From Theobroma cacao (lineage: Eukaryota; Streptophyta; Magnoliopsida; Malvales; Malvaceae), in the NCBI RefSeq assembly GCF_000208745.1, contig NC_030858.1:80597-144596 (forward strand): DNA of 64,000 nt, given 5' to 3'. This document shows positions 1 to 11,300 of this stretch, piece by piece (position 1 is the stretch's first letter; every line of letters begins with the position of its first letter). Both the position numbers and the translations under genes were made by a program. The notes beneath the pieces are model-generated. The model ran no database searches, had not been told where the DNA came from, and saw only the letters and a list, made by a program, of their open reading frames with translations.

Positions 1-54
1 GAAATCTGTCCAGACCAAGAAATTAGTTTTAAACCTTCTACTTAAACTTTCCAG

Positions 55-232
55 CGGCTGCCGACCTAAGAAGAGAAAAGTGGATTTAATTTCTGAAAGC
101 TCTGGAAGGAACATGACCAAGTCCGCAATACAAGTTAACTCCGAGTTAGTAAAAACATCTTCAGATTCTTTCCAGATTACCAAATCAATTCAATTCACTA
201 AACCAGCAGATTCTTTTTTATTTAAATTGTAA
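55..232 (+). CDS. possible terminal exon of an unidentified gene (partial)
   Basis: A pyrimidine-rich acceptor ending in TTTCCAG at 48-54 is followed by an open frame (codons in phase with 59-61) that ends at a TAA at 230-232. The peptide starts near the left edge with the basic cluster PKKRKV, a textbook monopartite nuclear localisation signal, followed by a Ser/Thr/Lys-rich tail of about 50 residues. About 90 bases downstream the sequence turns AT-rich, as in a 3' UTR. Most of the gene would lie left of the window, so the product cannot be named. It could equally be a fragment carried by repeats. Confidence is low because only one exon is visible and a stretch this short can be open by chance. 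Confidence 0.35.
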
Positions 233-985
233 CAATAGTTTGAATTTGTATCCTGAATAATTTGTTCTTGTGTATATATACACACTTATGGTAAATCAAT
301 GAATTAAGGTTAATTTGATATCAACGTGTAATGACCTTCACCTATGACCATTACTGATGCACAAGTCATGTAGGCAAGCTCACATATCCTGGCAAGCCTT
401 TTACACCTTATTTATTTTACTAGTATTTTCTTCCTTTGTATTATCTTTATTACTCCAATTATCACATTAAATATCGATATAACTATCACATCCATAATAC
501 GCACTAAAACAATATTAATTAAGTTTCAACCACACTTTGATTATCATACCAAAAATTTTCAAATATTTATACAACGTATTTTAAATAATACAACTCTGAA
601 TTTTAATTTACAACATCCAAGAGTCTTTACTCAAAATAGTTTTAAACACATTACTTCTTATAAATTAGAAACAACTTGATGACTAGACAACAGAGTGACA
701 TAAGGGAAAGATAGGATATACTAGTTAACGACACAGCTATAGAAAGTAGCATCACCAATGATGTCCCCAACTATTTATTTATCTACACAGTAAAATACGT
801 GGGTGAGTCTCACAGACTTAGTGATCATCAACTTAATGAGCAAGCGAGGAGGAGAAATAAGCATAAAGGTAGAATATTTATAAATCAAGACAAGATCAGT
901 AAAAACATAGCCAATTAAATTGGTGGAATCTAAGCCTTGTGATACAGGAGTATGTTGTTAGGTTTTTTACACATTAAGTTAAAGA
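233..985. other. AT-rich intergenic stretch
   Basis: AT-rich sequence with no open frame of note and no recognisable family. The first 90 bases could be the 3' UTR of the exon that ends at 232. Nothing else is seen. Confidence 0.4.
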
Positions 986-987
986 AG

Positions 988-1447
988 TTTATATGATGAT
1001 GATGCAGAGGCTAGGAATGATGGTGCAGGATCACTTAAAATGGGAGATGCTATTGCTTTTGTAAGGGGTGAGAGAAAGAATCTAAGAAGGAAAGAGAAGC
1101 GAGCCAGGATAGAGCAGATCAGAGCTAACCTTGGCCTCTCAGATTCACAGAGAACACCAATGCCATGAGAATCCTTAAGGGATTTCTACAGATGTACTAG
1201 TTTGTATTGGCAAATGGCTGCCCACGAACATACTCAGCACATTGGCAAGGAGCTCCGTACGAATGGTTTTGATCTTGCCGAGGCTCGATATGGGGAACTT
1301 AAACCAATTCTTAATGAGTTGGCCATAAGCAGAAGGCTGAAGAGGCAAAAGAGCCAAAAACGTGTTCAAGAAAGGGAGGAAAAAGGAAAGCTTAAGCATT
1401 TATTTGCCTTGCACTTGCAGTTCTTTAAGCATTGTTATAAGCCGTAA
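988..1447 (+). pseudogene. fragment of a conserved plant coding sequence, probably a retrocopy, with an internal stop
   Basis: One continuous frame runs through this segment without an intron. It first encodes a charged stretch (DDDAEARNDGAGSLKMGDAI, then a basic run rich in R, K and E). It then meets a TGA at about 1165-1167 and continues in the same frame with ESLRDFYRC, WQMAAHEHTQHIGKEL and a segment rich in E, L and R up to the TAA at 1445. Both halves have the amino-acid texture of one conserved nuclear plant protein that I cannot name. A Gly codon (GGA) changed to TGA would explain the stop. No start, no intron and no flanking gene are visible, so a processed or captured fragment is the best reading. 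Confidence 0.5.
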
Positions 1448-1559
1448 AAACATAAAATTTTGCTGGTTTACATTATGTTCTCCAAATTACACTATAGTCG
1501 CACACAAAAACATAACAACTGCTCCTAGAATTGTACTTTTTTATGGTAAAATGTATATT

Positions 1560-2060
1560 AACTATTAAAGAATTTTGGTGGGTATAAAATCAAAATAATT
1601 CAAAAAAAATTAAAGAAGATTATTTAGGTTACGTGCACATTAACTTAGGTTAGGTTAAGTTATCTTTATTTTACTTGTACTCCAAGGCCGTTTCATTTTA
1701 TTTATTTTTATTTAGTAATTTTACTTAGTTTAGGATTTTATTTTATTTATTTAGTTTGAAATTTTTTTTCCTATCTTTATTAGAATTTTGGTACTTTAAG
1801 TCTTTATTTAGGATTAAAATTATTATTTGATTAGGATTTATCTTAACTATTATAAATGGGTGATCTTAGATAGAAGATTATTATTATCATTTTTTGTTAT
1901 TTTGAATATTTATTCAAGAGGTTTCTTTGAAAACCCAATTATCTTTTTATTGTTCCAACACAATCAACCATATTCTAACCCTAATTGTTGAGTTCTAATT
2001 GCCCTAAACCTTTCGGCTACATCACTAATTGTACGATGATAGTCACAATACCTTAGATTA
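1560..2060 (+). repeat. LTR-like AT-rich repeat, decayed
   Basis: Successive TTTATTTAG/TTAGGATT motifs are followed by a TATA-like TATAAATGGG near 1851. A Phe/Pro-poor leader with TTCAAGAGGTTTCTTTGAAA comes about 60 bases later. This layout (AT-rich U3, TATA box, short R/U5) is common in plant LTRs. No terminal TG/CA pair or target duplication could be fixed, and no partner copy is in the window, so this is only a tentative repeat call. Confidence 0.3.
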
Positions 2061-2279
2061 GACTTTTCTTCTGTTGTTAGTGGTAGTAAAACATAAGGTA
2101 AGTTCACTTGTCCATCCTTTATCCATTCGTGGAGAAACGCTCTAACTAATGAGATTGAGAATGGTGATGGAGAATCAATCTCATCTTCTTATCCTCTTCT
2201 TAGATTGTCTCTTTTAGGACGTAAAAGAGGTCGATGGTTTCTTCTCTCTATCTCTTCCTTGAATTGCGTTTACTGTTGG

Positions 2280-3300
2280 GGTATTTCTCCTCACAACACG
2301 ACTAGCTCCCTACTGCCTAAGAATCGTATTGTTGGCTCGTCGTGCAGCTTCAACTAAAGTGACAAAAGTAAGAAAAAGTAAGTTTTCCAAATGTACCTTA
2401 TATTCATCAAACATACTTTGAATGCAAATTTTGACTAGCTCTTTCCCATCATGGGAATCTTGTATGTCTACCATCCTTTCTTTGAAGTGTTGGATGTATT
2501 CCATGAGATCTTTTAAATTCTGTTACTCTCTTTCCAAGTCAATAAGAATTACTTTTCTTGGATAAAGAAGAACTTTTCCCCAAACATCTTGCACATTTGA
2601 ACCTATGATTGTACAGAACCAAGAGTAAGATTGACATAACAAGTGTAGGTTTTTTCGATAAGAGACTTAGAGAATTCCTTTAACTTCAAATCATCATCCA
2701 ATCCCACTACTCCAAAGGTCTCCACAAACTTCATGACATGTTCTCAAGCATCACCGTTTTAGCCATTGAATTGCTTAAATTTTAGACTAGTATAATACTT
2801 GGGATATGGCTTGACAGCTCTGTTGGCAGAATAGGGCTACTTAAGATTAAACTTTGAAAAGTTGACTCTTATTCTTCTGATTGAGCAACTTTTCAAGCTC
2901 TACCTTTGTGACAAAGCTCTGAGTAAAGATTGAAGGACTTGTTGTAGTGAGATTCAACAATAAAGGGATTAGTGGTATTGTGAAGTGAGTCGATCATGTT
3001 CTCTCCATTTCCTCCATTTTCGTTCATATTGATGACCACGTTAGTCGCATTTTCGTCATTATGTGTTGGCATTGGTTAAGGTTGAGAAGTTGTGACAATT
3101 GAGGATGCAAACTGAGCGATGTTCTCCATCATCCGTTCGTTGTTTTTTTCCAAGACTTGCATCCTTTCTTGGGAAGCTTGGAGCATTTTCATGAGCTCCT
3201 AAACATAAGTAGGGACGGGTATTTCTTGGTTGTTTAGAGAACTCACCATATCTTCTAACAAAAAATTTTCGATAACTTTCACTTACTACAATCACTCCTC
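2280..3300 (-). mobile_element. decayed Ty3/gypsy-type retrotransposon gag region
   Basis: Reading the minus strand from about 2860 down to 2310, broken frames spell the standard plant gag layout. First comes a KFKQFNG and EHVMKFVETF segment, then a FSKSLIEKTYTCYV-like segment. Next is a K/F-rich linker with KMFGEKFF and finally EYIQHFKERM, KICIQSMFDEYKVHLENL and LVEAARRANN. Stops and frameshifts separate these blocks, so no intact gag remains. The upstream piece to 3295 is open for 78 codons and looks like gag N-terminal sequence. No protease, reverse transcriptase or LTR pair is found next to it. The match rests on family knowledge of plant gypsy gag; lineage is not assigned. Confidence 0.65.
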
Positions 3301-4020
3301 TTAAGTGAAGTCGTTAAAATGTAGAGGGTTCTTTTGGTAAGGAAAAAAGACATGCTGCAATAAGTGAATCGGAATGCACTGGAGGTGGTAGAGAGAAAGA
3401 CTAGAGCAGTCCTTGAAGCAGAAATGCTTTGGTGACAAGTGGTGAGGGATAAAAAAAATGAAAGAAGTGACAAATTACAACGAATGTGAAGGGCTGAATA
3501 AAAAGAATGTTCGGAGGAGTCTCAAAAGAGCTTTTTAGATAATCTCTGCTAGGTTTCTAATAATTTCTCTCCTCTAACCTCCAAGGCCCTTATATTTATA
3601 CTGAACAAGAACACTTTCTTTTCGTAAGAGTAGTTGGGAGAAAACATTCAATTATGAAGAATGTGCTTGCCATAGAAGAGCACATTAAAGAACAACTTAT
3701 CGGATATGAAGCTCAATCATAAGAAAACGTGCTTATCATGGAAGAACACGTCAAAGAATAACTTATGAGATATTAAGAGAATGATCTTGTAGTTGGGTAA
3801 TGAGCGTTGTTTTGAATAGTGGAGTAGTGACATTTGATAGTGCAACACGTGTACTCTTAAGAAAGAAAGAAAAAAAATAGTAAAGCACATGTACTTTAAA
3901 AAAAAATTTAAAAGAAGTCCTTAACTATTTCCATACCTGAGCCATCAAGCCAAGTTCTCTAAAACATCTCAAATGTGAAGGTAACTCATGAACCCTGTCA
4001 CTCGTTCTAAGTTACTTTCA
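3301..4020. other. repeat-like intergenic sequence
   Basis: No convincing coding frame. It contains partial local repeats such as the pair around AAGAATGTGCTTGCCAT (3660) and AAAACGTGCTTATCATGG (3723), each followed by AAGAGCACATTAAAGAA or AAGAACACGTCAAAGAA. This suggests an old duplicated unit of about 65 bases. It probably belongs to the same repeat-rich block as the gag remnant. Confidence 0.35.
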
Positions 4021-4023
4021 CTT

Positions 4024-4230
4024 CCCCATATGATTGTTCTTAGGTGTTTTCATGCTTGGAACACTCATGCCACTTATGTGCTTAGAACGCCCCTAGGCAC
4101 TTTCGTGCTTGAAACGCACATGGACGCTTCCGTGCTTGAAAGTACACTAGGCACTTTCGTGCTTAGAACTCCCCTGGGTATTTCTACGCTTGTAACGACA
4201 CCAAGCGCTTATGCACTAGAACACCCATAA
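4024..4230. repeat. 27-bp minisatellite, about seven degenerate units
   Basis: The core GTGCTTGAAAC/GTGCTTAGAAC recurs at almost exactly 27-base steps: 4051, 4078, 4105, 4132, 4159, 4186 and about 4212. Because 27 is a multiple of three, the plus-strand frame stays open and reads as nine-residue repeats of the type PLGTFVLET. An 80-codon ORF (3988-4230) results. I read this as a by-product of the repeat and not as a gene: there is no conserved flanking frame and units differ at silent and replacement sites alike. Confidence 0.75.
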
Positions 4231-4734
4231 TGTAATTTTTTCTGTAACGCTACTTCAGAAATAATAGTTAACAAAATTAGGCATCTACAATAATTATTTC
4301 AATCAACTAAACCTCTTGTTTCTCAATTACCACCTCAATCTTTCTACTATCACCATGGATTGATTTACAACTTCATCCATGCAACACAACAGCCACATCA
4401 GGAGTATTCTAAATATTCTTGAAGATCATTTCTTGTTTCATTTAACATTCCCACTCATTATTTATTTATAAAATAGTTATTCTTGACACTAACATAACTG
4501 TTAACAATTCCAAGTCATTCTTGGCACTATCAATACCAACTAAACCAAAATCCTCACATGATTAAATTTTGGCAAAAGAATACCATGAGACACGGAAGCA
4601 GAAACCATGTGAAGAAATCAAAAAAGTAAAACCTCCAACCAAAACATACTTAAGCACAACAAATGTAGCCAAACTAAGAAATTAAAAATAGGAAAAAATC
4701 CACACACAAGAAAAAAATTGATCTCACGGATTAC
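4231..4734. other. sequence directly downstream of AspRS exon 8 (start of an intron)
   Basis: The exon 8 donor of the aspartyl-tRNA synthetase gene (GTAATCC on the minus strand, 4728-4734) opens an intron here. I searched the minus strand of this stretch, and all of 1-4730, by eye for the expected last exon. That exon should carry an ISGAQRVH-like segment and the class II motif 3 GGFGVGLERV. I found nothing. The stretch is otherwise featureless. Confidence 0.5.
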
Positions 4735-7399
4735 CTCGAATGAAGACATCAAATGAATTACTATAAAGGGAATCATCATAGCAAGGCATGGTGTAGAATG
4801 GCCTTACAGCCAAAGGATAGCGATGCAGAATATAGAATTCAGTGCCGTACCTATGATACACAGTATAATTTTAGTTCCTTCTCACAATTATACAAAATTT
4901 AAAACTTAAAATATCGCATTCAGTAAAAAGAAACAAAGGAGTGACAGACAAAAATGTAAGGGACAAGAAATAAGTAAAAGTAATATATTACTTCTCCAAA
5001 ACTAGCTGGCCCAATTTTCTTTCTGCTTCTGTATTTAAGTCCCCAAGAGGATCAACTTCCACACCAGCATCCTGAACAAACACACAAAAGTTTGAGAGAA
5101 GGTAAAGTATCCTCTGAGAAGATAAAACCAAAGCCAACTTAAAAATGGCATGCCCATTTCATAACATACAACAGATCTATAAATAATCCTTGGTGTCCCA
5201 TTAAAGCATAACAACTTAACCAAGCTACTTTCATCTGCCTCTTAATGCTCTTTTTTATGGTCATTCTAATTTATTTTTATTGTACATGTATTTTAGGTCA
5301 ACACAACGATTTATTTCACCTATTCCCTTTTTGACATGTTTACAAATAAAAAAGGAAAAATATAGCAACATGCGACTTAAATTTAAATAGTAATAAAGAT
5401 TTAAGATTACCTTCAGCATCTGAACTCCTTCTTCAAATGTAAGTCGCAGGGTATTTGGCTTGTACTGCACATTTATAAATGTCAAAAATAGAATATCCAT
5501 TCAAATCAAAGTGATTAACATTGCTACGTTTCTATCTATTCCACTTATTTTTAACAGACTAATACAAGTATATTTATTAATTCCAAAAGATACAATCACT
5601 TAATAGCAATAAAAGCATAGTAATTCTGAAAAGTGGATAAAGACCTTCAAAGGTTCAAAGGGATACTGCCTCGCCACAGCTTCAAGTTCCATCTCACACC
5701 TCTCATTCAAACTATCAAACATTGTAACAAATAATCGGTCCACAATGTCCATCACCTGTGCATAGAGGCTCAATTGGTCATTAAAATATAAACAATCACA
5801 AAGTTTTCAGGTAGTCATGACTCAAGACAACAACCATTAATTGTACCTCAGAGTAGTGCTTCTCAATCTCCATTTCAACATCAAGACCCGTAAACTCGCA
5901 CAAATGCCTATGAGTGTAGGAATCCTCAGCTCTATAAACAGCACCGATCTCGAAAACCCGATCAAAATCACCACAGATTGACATTTGCTTGTGAAGTTGA
6001 GGAGACTGGGCCAGACATGCAGGTTGCCCTTTGTAGTCAAGTTTAAAAACAGCAGAACCACCTTCACTAGAGCCTGCTATCAGCTTTGGGGTGTGGATTT
6101 CAACAAAATCCTCTGATAGCAAGAACTGCCTAAATATCTGCAGAACTTTTCAACTTGTTTAAGAAGCCATTTACAAGTTTAGCACTAAGATGCAACTGGG
6201 AAAGGAAGCAAATAATAATAAGCTTCAGCAATTAGAGGCCACATAAAATATGGTGGATGAAAATCAACAATCACATAGTGAAACCACTCTCATAGTTCAA
6301 CTTGAAGATCTTAACAGTTGATCGAAATGCATTTCAAAGCATATCCAAACCTATTAAATTAAAAATGTTGCAGACACAATAGCATGCAGCAATTTTTGTA
6401 ATCATATAGTATTAAAAAAGAAAATGTCATAAGATTGGCAAAGACTCAAAGACTGACATTTCCAACTTGGCTTTGGATGCGGAAAATCCCTTGATTAGCA
6501 GGGGTTCGAATATCAATAACTCTGAAGTTCAAACGTGTATCCTGATTGACACGAGGAAGTTGCTCTCCAGCCTGTAGTAGAATAAATGATAATATGGTTG
6601 AGAATATTACTATGTATATATAATATATTGCATACCAAAATAAAAAGGCGTGAATGCAAAGGGTATATAACATACTTGCAAAGCATTTTCAATTTCAACA
6701 TCACTTCGAGCAGCATCCTCAATATTAATGGGTAAGGTGGGCATGGCTTTATTCACACAATATAATTTTCTAACTTGAATTTCGACCTGAAACAATTAAA
6801 AAAGAGGTGACTGATGGATACTTGATATTATTTAAAAAAGAAAGAAAGCAAGGCTTTATTACTATAGAAGAAGGTACTACTACTACCTGCTGCGTGGTTC
6901 CCTTGATGGGATTCCCAGGGACAGATACCACACCGATTACGTCTACGATGGACTCTCGGTTAAGTCCAGCTACAAACTTCACCATTTGTCGACTCACTCC
7001 CATTGATTGCGTGGCAGCCAAGCACTGGACAGTGAATCCCTTCTTCCTGACAACCAGGAAGGCCATATTTTTCCCCACCGGTCGTATTGTGTGGGCTCGC
7101 CCCCGTATTAGCACCTCCTTGTCCTTCAACTCCTGGGTAAGGGCTCCAACTTGAGTCCTAACCATTGATGCAACGGCTCGGCTCCAATTGCCAGCATCGG
7201 CTTGGGAGCAGGACTTGAGCTCGGGGAGAGGGACGTCGCCATAGTTGGAGGAATGGGGGTCCTCCTCGTCAACGGAGAGGGAAGAAGCCGAGGAGGCCAG
7301 GGAAGCGGCTTCCTGTCGGCGACGCAACTTCTCAAGCTTAGCAGCTTCCTTTTTGGCAGCCTTCTTGCTCAAGTTGGGCTCTTCCGCTTCCGATGACAT
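4735..7399 (-). CDS. aspartyl-tRNA synthetase, cytosolic (3' end not in window)
   Basis: Class IIb synthetase that charges tRNA-Asp in the cytosol. Eight exons assemble in phase: 6887-7399, 6676-6786, 6458-6571, 5847-6137, 5645-5755, 5411-5464, 4992-5071 and 4735-4850. They give 463 codons plus one base. A Lys/Ala-rich N-terminal extension is followed by an OB-fold tRNA-binding domain (about residues 90-200, with [12 protein letters not shown]). Next come the catalytic core with [12 protein letters not shown], the QSPQLHKQM Asp-binding segment, motif 2 ([15 protein letters not shown], about 314-328) and [12 protein letters not shown]. The final visible exon ends FDVFIRG at a donor. The closing roughly 80 residues, with motif 3, are absent from the window. 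The start ATG at 7399 is the first in frame. In Arabidopsis the orthologue is At4g31180 (IBI1), also the perception target of the priming agent BABA; that link is from memory. Confidence 0.93.
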
Positions 7400-7502
7400 G
7401 ATGATGATAGAGAAAAGAAGCTGGAAAGGTGGTGGGGATGGCGGAGCGGACGGCAGAGTTAGAGAGAGGGAAGGAAGAGGAAAAGAGGGCAGAAAAGAAA
7501 GG

Positions 7503-7520
7503 TTTTATATGGGTAGGGTT
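7503..7520 (-). promoter_or_regulatory. TATA-like box and telo-box upstream of AspRS
   Basis: On the minus strand ATATAAAA lies at 7503-7510, about 105 bases before the AspRS ATG. The telo-box-like AACCCTA is at 7514-7520. AAACCCTA-type elements are known in promoters of plant translation-related genes, which suits an aminoacyl-tRNA synthetase. The transcription start is not known, so the elements are candidates only. Confidence 0.4.
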
Positions 7521-7529
7521 GTAAATTAG

Positions 7530-7761
7530 AATAGTCAGCAGGGGGCATTTAGTCCGAAAAATGCTAATCCGTCGAGGAGTAAACTTTCTCTGAAAGGCGA
7601 TTAAAAAATGAGTTTAACATTCGAAATTCGTTAATTATCCAATCAAAGAAATGAAAAAATACCCAGTTTTAAATTTGAAAATGATTAAAAGAAAATGGGG
7701 GCTTTTAAGTGGGTTACGTTTTTTCCTTTTTTAATAAAGAAATAAAAGATCTCAAGTTCCA

Positions 7762-7792
<31 letters not shown>

Positions 7793-8339
7793 TAGAATTT
7801 GAATAAAAACCAAAATCAAATAACAAAAACCCAGAAGGAAATGTCAAGTAGAATGTCCCAGCAGGAGTGGTTACTTGCCCGGCCTGGATCACACTCATGA
7901 GGACCCAATTCAAAGAAAATAATCAGCACGCAGAAATAGCTATTGATACAAATACCATGCACCACTGAACATCTGCTCATAAACATAAATGAAAAATAAC
8001 AAGTTTACCCAATTGAGAACCTGCATTTAAACAATCAAAGAGTAACAGATATGCCAGGCCCCATATATATAGCTACACAGGGTAACCACATCAATGATCC
8101 CCTTCACTACTACAACTACAACACCACTAGTCCAAGTACAGTTGACACCAAAATCCAGAAACCACCAGTCTCAATAGTTACCTTCTCCTATCTCCAACTT
8201 AAAAGGACAAAAAAAAAAGTAAAAATACTGATACATACATGAACTTATATGTAAATTCTTACTGCTCCTGTTTTTCCTTTTCATTTTCATTTATATCCTC
8301 TTTTCCTTTATCTTCTGTTCTTCACTCTCCTATTCTGGA
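7530..8339. other. intergenic between AspRS promoter and kinase 3' UTR
   Basis: Contains a (TTTA)n tract near 7760-7790. To its right is probably the 3' UTR of the kinase gene, whose stop is at 8340-8342 on the minus strand. No gene is seen. Confidence 0.5.
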
Positions 8340-11300
8340 TCAGTCGATTGTCATTGGTTGAGTCATGCAACACCTGAAGCGGGCCTTACGAACAGTTGTC
8401 ATTATCTCATTTTCAGCATTCTCAAGCATCTTCACAATCTCAGTGAAGGGAGGACGAACTTCTGGGTTAGTGTCCCAGCAACGTGTCATGATCTCACTCA
8501 GCACAGGGAGACAATCATTTGGAATGACCGGCCTTACACCCTTGTTCACCACGGCAAATGCTGCCTGCACTGCAGTCATGTTCTGGAAGGGAAGCAAGCC
8601 AGTGATAAGCTCCCAAAGTACAATTCCAAAACTATACACATCTACTTTTTGCGTGTAGGGCCGATGTTGTATCATCTCTCTGAAACAGCAAACACAAGCA
8701 TGGAATCAAAACCAACTGTATTACTAACATAAATAAAGAACAAAACCAAACAATATACTTAACAGATAGACAATATGGATACCAGAGTCAAATGGTCAGC
8801 ATATTAATGCAGTTTCATGGAGAAGAAAATTCAGTGACAACTAATGACAAACTAAATGCCCAAACAAGTGCACCATTGAGCACCACCATGTAGTTATACA
8901 TAAGGTGCAAATCAGTTTCCAATACTCCATTTGAAACAGGAAAACAATTCTACTAGAAACATTCTAGCAACATGGCAAGCAGAGAGTCACAAGATGCACT
9001 GATGAAATGCTGTCAACTAGTTTCTCTAACAGTAGGGAAGCACTCTAGCAGTGCATACTAAGTCACGCACACAACGAAGAGGAATAACAAATAAACAATT
9101 TCATGCCTCAACCTGTTCTATTGACTATGGCTGCTAGATATACACCAGAATAAATCATGTCTGCACCTCAATCCTCTGAAAATTAGGCTCATAACTACAC
9201 ATGGATATTGACACAGCATAAAACATGAGCAATGCTCAAGAATTCCTCCACAAAAATCACCCTATCGGGGCAAAATAATTTCAGACAAGCCATTAAGGTT
9301 CAACACACTATTAATTGAAGCAGTAAATTAATTGATCCCTTAAGGTAACCACAGCAATGGATTAACTCATGGTAAAATGCATCGAGTGTCAAAGCTACCG
9401 TGTCAAAAAGATTGATCCACCATAATTAGAGTCATTAGACAATTATTAAGATCAGAAAAAACAATTGTGCAATATGGCCACATGAGTAAGCCTCTAGCTT
9501 CCTACAGATGGCAAACACTACAACTTTAAGACACTTCGAATTTGATAGGAGCTACATATCTTATACATGGTCGAACATATCTTGACATGGCATTCTGCCT
9601 TATCGGATATAGTTATATCAACTCATAGATACACCTCTTGACTTTACATCAAAGTTGAATTCCGAAACTGATATTATTCATTCAAAACAAGTACTTCAAA
9701 CCAGTCAGAACTTAACCCTCTGCAAAGGTGTTGACAAAATTTTCCACCCTCAGCAACCAACAAGACCAAAGCAAATAGAAAAAATAATTCGTAGAGAAAT
9801 CTTAACATTGAAATACAACAATCATTTGATGAATCCTAGAAATGTAGTGCACATCAATTTACTTAAAAGGACCAAAAATATTATGGGTAACGATCCATGA
9901 TACTTATTTTCAAAAAAAAAAAAAAAAACAATCCATGATACTTTCTCATCTTCCCTAATTCAGGTTTTTCGCTCCATCATTGCATCTAATGAATGCAAAT
10001 AAAATATTTCCAATTAAGAGGGCTGCATAATCTTTTGTTAAAATTTTCGGTAATTCTTCCACCACCCTACACCTACCATTTCTATTCTCAAAGATTCTAT
10101 GGATACACTTTTATTTTTTTTTCGCTAATTTCTATGGATACACATTTAATGGGGAAAACAACAACAATTTTGCTTAATACTCGTCCTCAACAGTTCCCAA
10201 TCTTACATGAGAGTGTTTTTGGAGGGATTTGATACTGAGGAAGGATTTTAGATTCCAAAAATTAAATTACATCATGTGGGTAAAAGATCGCAGAATTTTG
10301 GATAACCACATACCTGCTTCAAAACAAAGCCTTTTTTTTTTAACATTAAATTTCATTCAAGGTAAAATGGAAGTGCCCAAAAACACGAGCAAATCCATAT
10401 CTGTACACAATCAGAATGGCTGCAAGAACTGTACAGGTTAGCAAAGCTTCAAAACAAAGCCTAAAGAGGTGTTATTTCAAATTATATTCTTCCTTCAACT
10501 AGAAAACAAAATACTAAAACAAAGAAAAAGGAAAGAGAAACTCTCATATACTCAAGCTTTGTCGCTGAAAGTCAATTTTTTGTCAGCAATTTCATTGTTA
10601 CCACAGCAAGTGATATCTTCTCCAACTCCTATTGACTCCAACAAGACCAAATTTTATATTTTTCACTCTCCTCCCCCTACTCTACGGAGATCCCATCCTA
10701 CACTCCACTTCTGGTGAGCTTTCTTCCCTTCTTATGCTTCAAGATGCCATTTCCAGTAAAGAACTAGTAATGGTAGCCACCTTTTTCTTCTTGTTCTACT
10801 CAAATATCTCTCTGGTCGTGCTTCAAGATTGGTCTTCTTTCAGCACATTTTTGAAAAAGAAAAAAAACTCAGTATGTTTGAAGCTATTGGGAGGATGATT
10901 TGTTGATGGCAAAATGGCAAGTTTCTGTTTACATCATATAACCCAGGAACAATATTTCAATTTGTGGAATAGTAAACTAAACCACACATTTTCAATTGCT
11001 GCATTTTGGATTGCCTCGTTTTAAAATGCTGTAGAAATTGTCAAATGCTCTATCCAAAGATAACCTAAGAAACTATTCTCAGTTTAAACCTAGGAAATTT
11101 CTTGGTAACACATACTTGCATGCAATCTCCCTACTTGTGCATGCTTCAGAGTAGGTCATTACTGAGTGCATTGAACAACTTGTTCATCTTCGTCTTTGTA
11201 GCCCCTTGCTTCAACACAACTTAGGCCATTATTAAGTACATTGATTCACCTTTTTGTCTTCCACCCTGTAATGCCTTGCCTCAACTTAATGTGACAAAAT

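Noticed and set aside
6807..7154. 115-codon plus ORF opposite AspRS exon 1
   Set aside because: Antisense of a strongly supported exon; no motifs.
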